A DNA stretch of 5,850 nucleotides, taken from Gammaproteobacteria bacterium (GTDB lineage Bacteria > Pseudomonadota > Gammaproteobacteria > UBA6429 > Thiohalophilaceae). The translations under genes and the position numbers were made by a program. The stretch covers positions 1 to 5,850 of the forward strand of contig JAHEDA010000161.1 in assembly GCA_024641445.1 (NCBI GenBank). The letters run 5' to 3'. Below the pieces are notes generated by a model. The model made no database searches and was not told the DNA's origin. It saw nothing but the letters and a program-made list of their open reading frames with translations. Shown piece after piece: positions 1 to 4,683 of this stretch; the stretch's first letter is position 1, and each line of letters begins with the position of its first letter.

Positions 1-93
1 AGGGCGGCCCTCGACCATTGCCCGGAGGTCCTTCGGCAGGATGGGGTCCTTCTGCCGAGGCGCAACGCCCAGCGCGCGGCGGAGACTCCGCAT
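1..93 (-). pseudogene. Tyrosine recombinase (phage-type integrase) remnant, 5'-truncated and running off the left edge
   Basis: Read on the minus strand from 93 down to 1, this encodes about 31 residues beginning MRSLRRALG and containing APRQKDPILPKDLRAMVEG. This resembles the linker between the N-terminal core-binding domain and the catalytic domain of tyrosine recombinases, where a basic helix (RRxLG) is followed by K-P-L-P-x-D-L-R-x-M. No catalytic R-H-R-Y residues are visible because they would lie beyond the left edge. The resemblance stops at the border of the 61-bp palindrome. The minus frame stays open to an ATG at 204-202, but residues encoded there are palindrome and uvrB-upstream sequence, not a core-binding domain. 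I therefore read it as a gene that lost its 5' half. The family call is from a short motif by eye and is moderate only. Confidence 0.5.
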
Positions 94-148
94 CAAACCC
101 TCGCCCACCCTCGCGGTCACCGCGAGGGTGGGCGAGGGTTTGATGCGG
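88..148. repeat. Perfect 61-bp palindrome (30-bp arms, single-base centre)
   Basis: Bases 88-117 are the exact reverse complement of 119-148, with only C118 unpaired at the centre. Each arm also carries a short direct repeat: ACCCTCGC occurs at 97-104 and 107-114 in the left arm. Symmetry breaks at 87/149 and no target-site duplication is visible. There is no T-tract on either side, so it is not a standard intrinsic terminator, though a transcript could fold into a very stable hairpin. It lies between the recombinase remnant and uvrB. It may be a REP/MITE-like dispersed palindrome or a mobile-element end; only the symmetry itself is certain. Confidence 0.9.
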
Positions 149-176
149 TTGACGCGGTCTGAAAGTCGGATATTCA
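149..176 (+). promoter_or_regulatory. Possible uvrB promoter (weak)
   Basis: TTGACG at 149-154 matches five of six bases of the sigma-70 -35 box, and TATTCA follows after 16 bp at 171-176 (three of six). The -35 box begins directly after the palindrome. A second AT-rich stretch with TGTAAT at 218-223 lacks a -35 box at the right distance and would only suit a GTG 254 start. Neither candidate is strong. Confidence 0.25.
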
Positions 177-202
177 AGCAGGGATCCTTATTGATTTCGG
201 CC

Positions 203-2281
203 ATGGACACAAAGGGGTGTAATATATCTGAAACCCATACCGTTCAGAAAGCCGTGACCCCAGATTTTCAGCTTCAATCTCCCTATGAACCCGCCGGCGA
301 TCAGCCCGAGGCGATCCGTCAACTCGTGGAGGGTATCCGCGCAGGTGTGGTCGGGCAAACCCTGCTCGGCGTCACCGGTTCGGGCAAGACCTTTACCATG
401 GCCAATGTGATTCAGCAGGTGCAGCGACCCGCCCTGATCCTCGCGCATAACAAGACCCTGGCGGCACAGCTCTATGGTGAGATGAAGGAATTCTTTCCAC
501 GTAACTCGGTTGAGTATTTCGTCTCATACTACGACTACTACCAGCCCGAGGCCTACGTCCCTTCCACCGATACCTTCATCGAGAAGGACGCCTCCATCAA
601 TGAACACATTGAACAGATGCGTCTTTCCGCTACCAAGGCCATCCTCGAACGCCGCGATACTATTATCGTTGCCACCGTCTCAGCCATTTATGGCTTAGGC
701 GACCCCAAGTCCTATATGGGGATGTTGTTGCATGTGGTGCGGGGTGACCGCATCAATCAACGCGATATCCTGCGGCGCCTGGCCGAGCTGCAATACATGC
801 GCAACGATGTGGAACTACGACGAGGCACCTTTCGCGTCAGGGGCGACATTATCGATATCTATCCGGCGGACTCGGACCGCGATGCCGTGCGTATCGAGTT
901 GTTTGATGAAGAGGTGGATAATCTGAGTTACTTCGACCCACTCACCGGTGAGGTCTTGAAGCGCGTACCCCGCCTGACTATCTATCCAAAGACCCACTAC
1001 GTCACCCCGCGCGAGGTGATCCTCAATGCCATCGAACAAATCAAGGCTGAACTGCGTGAGCGCCTGGAATACCTCTATGCCAACAACAAATTGGTAGAGG
1101 CACAGCGGCTGGAGCAACGCACACGTTTTGACCTGGAGATGATGGTGGAGCTGGGGTATTGCTCGGGGATTGAGAACTATTCCCGCTATCTCTCCGGGCG
1201 GCAGGCGGGCGAACCACCGCCCACCCTTATGGATTATCTTCCCGAAGATGCCCTGCTTTTTGTGGATGAGTCGCATGTCACCATCCCGCAACTCGGGGGC
1301 ATGTATCGCGGCGACCGCGCGCGCAAGGAGAATCTGGTCGAATACGGATTTCGCTTACCTTCGGCCATGGATAACCGTCCTCTGAAATTCGAGGAGTTTG
1401 AGCGCCTTGCGCCGCAGGCAATCTATGTTTCGGCTACCCCCGCAGATTATGAAAGACAACACTCTGATGCTATCGTGGAACAGGTGGTGCGCCCCACTGG
1501 TCTGGTCGACCCCGAGGTCGAGGTGCGACCCGCCACCCATCAGGTGGATGACGTGTTATCGGAGATCCGTAAGCGCGCCTCCAGGCAGGAGCGTGTACTG
1601 GTGACGACCCTGACCAAGCGCATGGCCGAAGACCTGACCGACTATCTCGGTGATCACGATGTACGTGTCCGATATATGCACTCTGACATCGAGACCGTCG
1701 AACGTATCGAGATTATTCGGGACCTGCGGCTGGGGAAGTTTGATGTATTGGTGGGTATTAATCTGTTGCGTGAAGGCCTGGACATTCCGGAGGTCTCGCT
1801 GGTGGCCATCCTCGATGCGGATAAGGAGGGCTTCCTGCGTTCTGATAGGGCACTGATCCAGACGATGGGGCGCGCCGCACGTCACTTACATGGACGTGCC
1901 ATTCTGTATGCGGATAAGGTCACGGGCTCCATGCAGCGCGCCATGGAGGAGACGGAACGCCGCCGCCAGAAACAGGTGGCCTATAACACGGAGCATGGCA
2001 TTACACCGCGCAGTATCATCAAGGCGGTAGCGGATATCATGGAGGGGGCCTATGCCGCGACCACCGGTTCTGCGCGAGACTTCGCCCGCGTGGCCGAAGA
2101 GGTGGAGGAATACGCCGGGATAACCCCTGAACTGCTGGCTAAGCGTATCAAAAAACTGGAACAAACGATGTACCAACACGCACAAGACCTGGAATTTGAG
2201 GATGCGGCCCGGGTGCGTGACGAAATCAAGCGCCTACGTGAGCACGGGCTTGCCATGCTGAAGCATGCGACGGGGGGCTGA
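203..2281 (+). CDS. uvrB: UvrABC excinuclease subunit B (UvrB), damage-recognition helicase-like ATPase
   Basis: UvrB is the central nucleotide excision repair protein. UvrA loads it at lesions, it inserts a beta-hairpin between the strands, and it recruits UvrC for dual incision. Numbered from ATG 203 (692 aa): Walker A GVTGSGKT at 56-63; the tyrosine-rich hairpin (YYDYYQPEAY) at 109-118; the DESH box at 355-358; motif V GINLLREGLD; motif VI GRAAR with arginines at 557 and 560; and a C-terminal UVR domain at about 645-680 that contacts UvrB/UvrC. GTG 254 is a strong alternative start. It gives 675 aa (E. coli 673), VTPDFQL aligns with E. coli MSKPFKL without a gap, and it puts Walker A Lys at 45, DESH at 338 and the fingers at R540/R543, as in E. 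coli. ATG 203 has no Shine-Dalgarno at normal distance. The frame is also open upstream to 41, but that part is palindrome. No LexA box is visible. Identity is certain, the start is not. Confidence 0.97.
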   Translation: MDTKGCNISETHTVQKAVTPDFQLQSPYEPAGDQPEAIRQLVEGIRAGVVGQTLLGVTGSGKTFTMANVIQQVQRPALILAHNKTLAAQLYGEMKEFFPRNSVEYFVSYYDYYQPEAYVPSTDTFIEKDASINEHIEQMRLSATKAILERRDTIIVATVSAIYGLGDPKSYMGMLLHVVRGDRINQRDILRRLAELQYMRNDVELRRGTFRVRGDIIDIYPADSDRDAVRIELFDEEVDNLSYFDPLTGEVLKRVPRLTIYPKTHYVTPREVILNAIEQIKAELRERLEYLYANNKLVEAQRLEQRTRFDLEMMVELGYCSGIENYSRYLSGRQAGEPPPTLMDYLPEDALLFVDESHVTIPQLGGMYRGDRARKENLVEYGFRLPSAMDNRPLKFEEFERLAPQAIYVSATPADYERQHSDAIVEQVVRPTGLVDPEVEVRPATHQVDDVLSEIRKRASRQERVLVTTLTKRMAEDLTDYLGDHDVRVRYMHSDIETVERIEIIRDLRLGKFDVLVGINLLREGLDIPEVSLVAILDADKEGFLRSDRALIQTMGRAARHLHGRAILYADKVTGSMQRAMEETERRRQKQVAYNTEHGITPRSIIKAVADIMEGAYAATTGSARDFARVAEEVEEYAGITPELLAKRIKKLEQTMYQHAQDLEFEDAARVRDEIKRLREHGLAMLKHATGG

Positions 2282-2286
2282 TGTGA

Positions 2287-2315
2287 CTGGCATCGTGGAT
2301 AAATTTCGGTATAAT
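2287..2315 (+). promoter_or_regulatory. Sigma-70 promoter of the tRNA-Val gene
   Basis: CTGGCA at 2287-2292 (four of six to TTGACA) and a perfect TATAAT at 2310-2315 are separated by 17 bp. The promoter starts six bases after the uvrB stop. The -10 box is followed by a GC-rich discriminator (CGCCGACC, 2316-2323), which in stable-RNA promoters confers stringent (ppGpp/DksA) control. Transcription would start near 2322, giving a 5' leader of about 45 nt before the tRNA. Confidence 0.8.
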
Positions 2316-2366
2316 CGCCGACCTGTCTTTGGGTGAGCGGGCATGGCCTGGCACTCGGGGAGTTAC

Positions 2367-2443
2367 AGTCGCGTAGCTCAGTTGGTTAGAGCACTACCTT
2401 GACATGGTAGGGGTCGTTGGTTCGAGTCCAATCGCGACTACCA
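2367..2443 (+). tRNA. tRNA-Val (anticodon GAC), CCA encoded
   Basis: A full cloverleaf folds. The acceptor stem AGTCGCG (2367-2373) pairs with CGCGACT (2433-2439). The D stem is GCTC/GAGC (2376-2379/2389-2392). The anticodon stem CTACC/GGTAG (2394-2398/2406-2410) encloses loop TTGACAT with anticodon GAC at 2401-2403. The variable loop has five bases. The T stem is GTTGG/CCAAT (one G-U pair) with loop TTCGAGT. Discriminator A2440 precedes genomic CCA (2441-2443). The GAC anticodon reads GUC/GUU valine codons. The first acceptor pair is A-U rather than the usual G-C, a small oddity. It is a single tRNA with its own promoter and terminator. Confidence 0.97.
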
Positions 2444-2456
2444 AATTTCGTATGAG

Positions 2457-2482
2457 AAAAGGCGCCGCAGGCGCCTTTTTTT
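2457..2482 (+). terminator. Rho-independent terminator of the tRNA-Val unit
   Basis: GGCGCC (2461-2466) and GGCGCC (2470-2475) form a stem around a three-base GCA loop. Flanking A and T runs extend the pairing to 2457/2479, and seven T residues follow (2476-2482). It lies 13 bases after the tRNA CCA end, so tRNA transcription is isolated from rfbB. Confidence 0.93.
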
Positions 2483-2484
2483 AT

Positions 2485-2514
2485 TTGGTAATTAAACGGT
2501 ATAGTTCTTACACT
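2485..2514 (+). promoter_or_regulatory. Possible rfbB promoter
   Basis: The AT-rich gap after the terminator holds TTGGTA (2485-2490, four of six) and TACACT (2509-2514, four of six) with 18 bp between them. TATAGT at 2500-2505 is a better -10 by sequence but has no partner -35 apart from the terminator T-tract. Because rfbB follows a strong terminator, it needs a promoter in 2483-2544, but the exact choice is uncertain. Confidence 0.35.
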
Positions 2515-2544
2515 GCATACTTTCATTTTGGATATGATTTTGAC

Positions 2545-3585
2545 ATGACGATCCTTGTAACCGGCGGCGCTGGTTTTATCGGCTCCAATTTTGTCCTCGA
2601 CTGGCTCAAACAGGCCGATGAGGCCGTTATCAATCTCGATAACCTGACCTATGCGGGCAATCTCTCCAATCTGTCTGAACTAGCGCAGGATTCACGGCAT
2701 CAATTGATTCGTGGCGATATTGCTGATATCGAGTTGGTGCGCAGCATTTTCCGTGAACATCAGCCGCGTGCGGTGATCCATTTTGCCGCGGAGTCCCATG
2801 TCGATCGCTCGATCCATGGCCCCGAGGTCTTTATTCAAACCAATGTCATCGGTACTTTCCGCCTGCTGGAGGCAGCACTGGAGCACTGGCGAGAGCTCCC
2901 TGACAATGAAAAGACAGCCTTTCGTTTCTTGCAGGTCTCGACCGACGAGGTGTTTGGATCACTGACAGATAATGCCCCGGCCTTTACCGAACAGCATCAA
3001 TATCTACCCAATAGTCCGTACTCGGCCAGCAAGGCCGCTGCCGACCATTTGGTACGAGCCTATCATCACACCTATGGACTGCCGGTGCTCACAACCAATT
3101 GTTCAAATAATTACGGACCGCGGCAGTTTCCGGAAAAATTGATCCCCTTGATGGTCCTGAATGCGATCCGAGGGATGCCTTTGCCGGTATATGGTAACGG
3201 TAAGAATGTCCGCGATTGGTTATATGTCTCAGATCACAACGATGCCATCCGAGTCGTTCTTGCTAGGGGTAAAGTTGGTGAGACCTATAACATCGGTGGC
3301 GTGAACGAATTGAAGAACATCGATGTGGTGAATATGCTTTGCGACAGTCTTGACCAGATAAGACCACGTGCGGATGGCGAAAAATATCAAAAGCAGATCA
3401 CCTACGTTACCGATCGGCCCGGACATGACTTTCGTTATGCCATGGATATTTCGAAGCTCCAAACTGAGTTGGGCTGGTCGCCGAAAGAAACCTTTCAGAC
3501 GGGCCTGCAGAAGACCATTGCGTGGTATCTGGAAAACGCGGACTGGATTGAATTGGTGAATACCGGAGAATATCGCTCTTTATGA
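2545..3585 (+). CDS. rfbB: dTDP-glucose 4,6-dehydratase (RmlB/RfbB)
   Basis: This enzyme converts dTDP-glucose to dTDP-4-keto-6-deoxyglucose with bound NAD+, the second step towards dTDP-rhamnose and other dTDP-6-deoxysugars, in the cytoplasm. The product is 346 aa, near the usual 345-360. It is an extended short-chain dehydrogenase: Rossmann loop TGGAGFIGS at 6-14, HFAAESHVDRS at 79-89, catalytic T133-D134-E135, and the YxxxK pair Y159/K163 in SPYSASK. The substrate-binding C-terminal part holds NNYGPRQFPEKLIP (188-201) and the conserved RPGHDFRYAMD (291-301). I chose ATG 2545 because the Rossmann strand begins directly after it (MTILVTGG); in-frame sequence upstream runs back through the terminator and tRNA and is not coding. 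No good Shine-Dalgarno precedes it. rfbA follows after 42 nt without a terminator, so the two probably form an operon. Confidence 0.96.
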   Translation: MTILVTGGAGFIGSNFVLDWLKQADEAVINLDNLTYAGNLSNLSELAQDSRHQLIRGDIADIELVRSIFREHQPRAVIHFAAESHVDRSIHGPEVFIQTNVIGTFRLLEAALEHWRELPDNEKTAFRFLQVSTDEVFGSLTDNAPAFTEQHQYLPNSPYSASKAAADHLVRAYHHTYGLPVLTTNCSNNYGPRQFPEKLIPLMVLNAIRGMPLPVYGNGKNVRDWLYVSDHNDAIRVVLARGKVGETYNIGGVNELKNIDVVNMLCDSLDQIRPRADGEKYQKQITYVTDRPGHDFRYAMDISKLQTELGWSPKETFQTGLQKTIAWYLENADWIELVNTGEYRSL

Positions 3586-3627
3586 TATTGAGCTTATCGG
3601 TAGGCAATTGGATAAGGTGGAGGCTTT

Positions 3628-4515
3628 GTGAAGCGTAAAGGTATTGTACTGGCAGGTGGTGCAGGTTCGCGGTTATATCCGGTGACGCAGGTTGTCTCCA
3701 AACAATTATTGCCGGTCTACAACAAGCCCATGATCTACTATCCCCTCAGCACGCTGATGCTGGCCGGGATTCGCGATATTTTGATTATCAGCACTCCGCA
3801 AGACCTGCCTCGCTTCGAGCAGCTCTTAAAAGATGGCTCTCAGTGGGGGTTAACTATCTCCTATGCCGAACAGCCCTCGCCGGATGGATTGGCACAGGCC
3901 TTTATCATTGGCGAATCATTCATAGGCGCTGATGATTGCGCCCTGGTCCTGGGTGACAATATCTTCTACGGTCACGATTTCAGTCAGCACCTGAAACAAG
4001 CGAGTCAACGTGTGACCGGTGCAACGGTCTTTTCATATCCGGTTAGCGACCCGGAGCGATTTGGTGTGGTCGAGTTTGATAAGCAGGGTAGGGCGCTCAG
4101 TATCGAGGAAAAACCGGCCAAACCAAGATCACGCTATGCGGTGACCGGACTCTATTTTGTCGATAACCGAGTGATTGAAATTGCCAAGTCGATTCGTCCC
4201 TCGGCCCGCGGCGAACTGGAGATTACGGACGTGGTAGGTCGCTATCTTGAGCTGGGTGAACTCTACGTGACCAATCTCGGGCGTGGCACCGCCTGGCTGG
4301 ATACCGGGACACACGAGTCCCTCATTGAGGCCTCGATGTACATCGAAACAATCGAACGCCGCCAGGGCCTGCAGATATCCTGTCCGGAGGAGATCGCCTA
4401 CCGCCTCGGTTATATCTCGGGGGAGGCCTTGGTCAAATTGGCCACCCCGATGAAGAAGAATTCCTATGGTCAGTATCTGTTACGCATTGTGAATGATCAT
4501 TTGTACCAGGATTAG
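3628..4515 (+). CDS. rfbA: Glucose-1-phosphate thymidylyltransferase (RmlA/RfbA)
   Basis: RmlA joins glucose 1-phosphate and dTTP to give dTDP-glucose and pyrophosphate, the first and usually feedback-regulated step of dTDP-rhamnose synthesis. Its product is the substrate of the adjacent RfbB. The 295-aa length fits the family (E. coli 293). Visible motifs are the nucleotide-binding GGAGSRLYPVT (10-20), catalytic K26 in SKQLLPVYNKPMIYYPLS, metal-binding D110 in LGDN (108-111), IEEKP (159-163), and WLDTGTH (223-229) with D225. In the usual ITDVN segment the Asn is replaced by Val (ITDVVGRY, 199-206), a minor deviation. The start is GTG 3628, preceded by GGAGG at 3619-3623; no in-frame ATG fits. 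The rfbC and rfbD genes expected in a full rhamnose operon do not follow: the next gene is thrS behind its own promoter. Confidence 0.96.
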   Translation: MKRKGIVLAGGAGSRLYPVTQVVSKQLLPVYNKPMIYYPLSTLMLAGIRDILIISTPQDLPRFEQLLKDGSQWGLTISYAEQPSPDGLAQAFIIGESFIGADDCALVLGDNIFYGHDFSQHLKQASQRVTGATVFSYPVSDPERFGVVEFDKQGRALSIEEKPAKPRSRYAVTGLYFVDNRVIEIAKSIRPSARGELEITDVVGRYLELGELYVTNLGRGTAWLDTGTHESLIEASMYIETIERRQGLQISCPEEIAYRLGYISGEALVKLATPMKKNSYGQYLLRIVNDHLYQD

Positions 4516-4526
4516 ATCCAATCCCT

Positions 4527-4554
4527 TTTAAACGTAACGTCTCCAGATTATAAT
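4527..4554 (+). promoter_or_regulatory. thrS promoter
   Basis: A perfect TATAAT at 4549-4554 is preceded after 16 bp by TTTAAA (4527-4532, four of six). Transcription would begin near 4561, a few bases before the first hairpin of the thrS leader, so the leader of about 123 nt consists almost wholly of the three tRNA-like hairpins. No terminator is visible between the rfbA stop and this promoter, so read-through from rfbBA is possible. Confidence 0.7.
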
Positions 4555-4568
4555 TTCAGGACAAACCC

Positions 4569-4595
4569 GTGCTGACCCCTCGTAGCGGCCAGCAT
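4569..4595 (+). promoter_or_regulatory. tRNA-Thr mimic hairpin 1 (CGU loop)
   Basis: The lower stem 4569-4574 pairs with 4590-4595 (a G-U at the base). Next come an A4575/C4589 mismatch, pairs C4576-G4588 and C4577-G4587, and the C4578/C4586 opposition. The loop is CTCGTAG (4579-4585) with anticodon-like CGU at 4581-4583, that is -103 to -101 from the thrS start. It is the least perfectly paired of the three because of the A/C mismatch where the other two have G-U. Confidence 0.7.
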
Positions 4596-4605
4596 TTTCA
4601 TATGA

Positions 4606-4630
4606 CATCGGCCCTTGGTAGCGGTCGATG
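4606..4630 (+). promoter_or_regulatory. tRNA-Thr mimic hairpin 2 (GGU loop)
   Basis: Eight pairs form between 4606-4613 and 4623-4630, one of them G4611-U4625, under a C4614/C4622 opposition. The loop TTGGTAG (4615-4621) has anticodon-like GGU at 4617-4619 (-67 to -65). The stretch CCCTTGGTA (4612-4620) matches, as I recall it, the corresponding part of E. coli tRNA-Thr(GGU), including U33 and A37. This is the longest stem of the three. Confidence 0.75.
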
Positions 4631-4642
4631 CCTGAACAACAT

Positions 4643-4663
4643 GCGGCCCATCGTAGCGGTCGC
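4643..4663 (+). promoter_or_regulatory. tRNA-Thr mimic hairpin 3 (CGU loop), next to the ribosome-binding site
   Basis: Six pairs form between 4643-4648 and 4658-4663 (one G4646-U4660) under a C4649/C4657 opposition. The loop ATCGTAG (4650-4656) has CGU at 4652-4654, exactly -32 to -30 from the thrS ATG. The hairpin ends seven bases before the Shine-Dalgarno, so a synthetase bound here should clash with a 30S subunit at the start codon. Confidence 0.75.
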
Positions 4664-4670
4664 CACTGCA

Positions 4671-4676
4671 AAAGGA
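4671..4676 (+). promoter_or_regulatory. thrS ribosome-binding site
   Basis: AAAGGA lies seven bases upstream of ATG 4684 and supports that start. It sits in the unstructured stretch between hairpin 3 and the start codon, as needed for control by competition rather than by sequestration in a stem. Confidence 0.8.
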
Positions 4677-4683
4677 TCACATC

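Larger units (their letters stand above)
4569..4663 (+). promoter_or_regulatory. thrS leader operator: three tandem tRNA-Thr anticodon-arm mimics
   Basis: Three hairpins in the thrS 5' leader share one design. Each has a stem whose top two pairs are C-G, C-G, then an opposed C/C, then a seven-base loop with U at position 33, a threonine anticodon (CGU, GGU, CGU), A at 37 and G at 38. The common core GTAGCGG recurs at 4582, 4618 and 4653. The lower stems differ in sequence yet still pair, which argues for selected RNA structure. In E. coli, ThrRS represses its own translation by binding anticodon-arm-like hairpins upstream of thrS and competing with the 30S subunit; G35 and U36 are the key tRNA-Thr identity bases. 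By that precedent, excess free ThrRS would bind here and block the start codon. Linkers of about 10-12 nt separate the hairpins. Structure is seen; function is inferred. Confidence 0.8.

Noticed and set aside
41..202. In-frame extension of uvrB back to ATG 41 (54 extra residues)
   Set aside because: The extension is encoded by the recombinase remnant and the palindrome, has no similarity to UvrB N-termini and would make the protein far longer than the family.
149..256. LexA (SOS) box expected before uvrB, and two CTGAA/TTCA inverted motifs (159-177, 228-247)
   Set aside because: No CTG-N10-CAG spacing is present. The two motifs have half-site spacings (N9 and N10 between five-base halves) unlike LexA boxes, and differ from each other; probably chance.
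2404..2544. In-frame extension of rfbB upstream to 2404
   Set aside because: It reads through the tRNA-Val 3' half and the intrinsic terminator; the Rossmann fold starts right after ATG 2545.
4578..4660. CRISPR-like array suggested by the 35-36 nt periodicity of GTAGCGG
   Set aside because: Only three short imperfect copies; the intervening sequence forms the hairpin stems and is not spacer-like; the position directly before thrS fits an operator.
4561..4683. T-box riboswitch controlling thrS
   Set aside because: A T-box displays a threonine codon (ACN) and an antiterminator that pairs with uncharged tRNA. Here the loops show the anticodon itself and there is no terminator/antiterminator before the gene.
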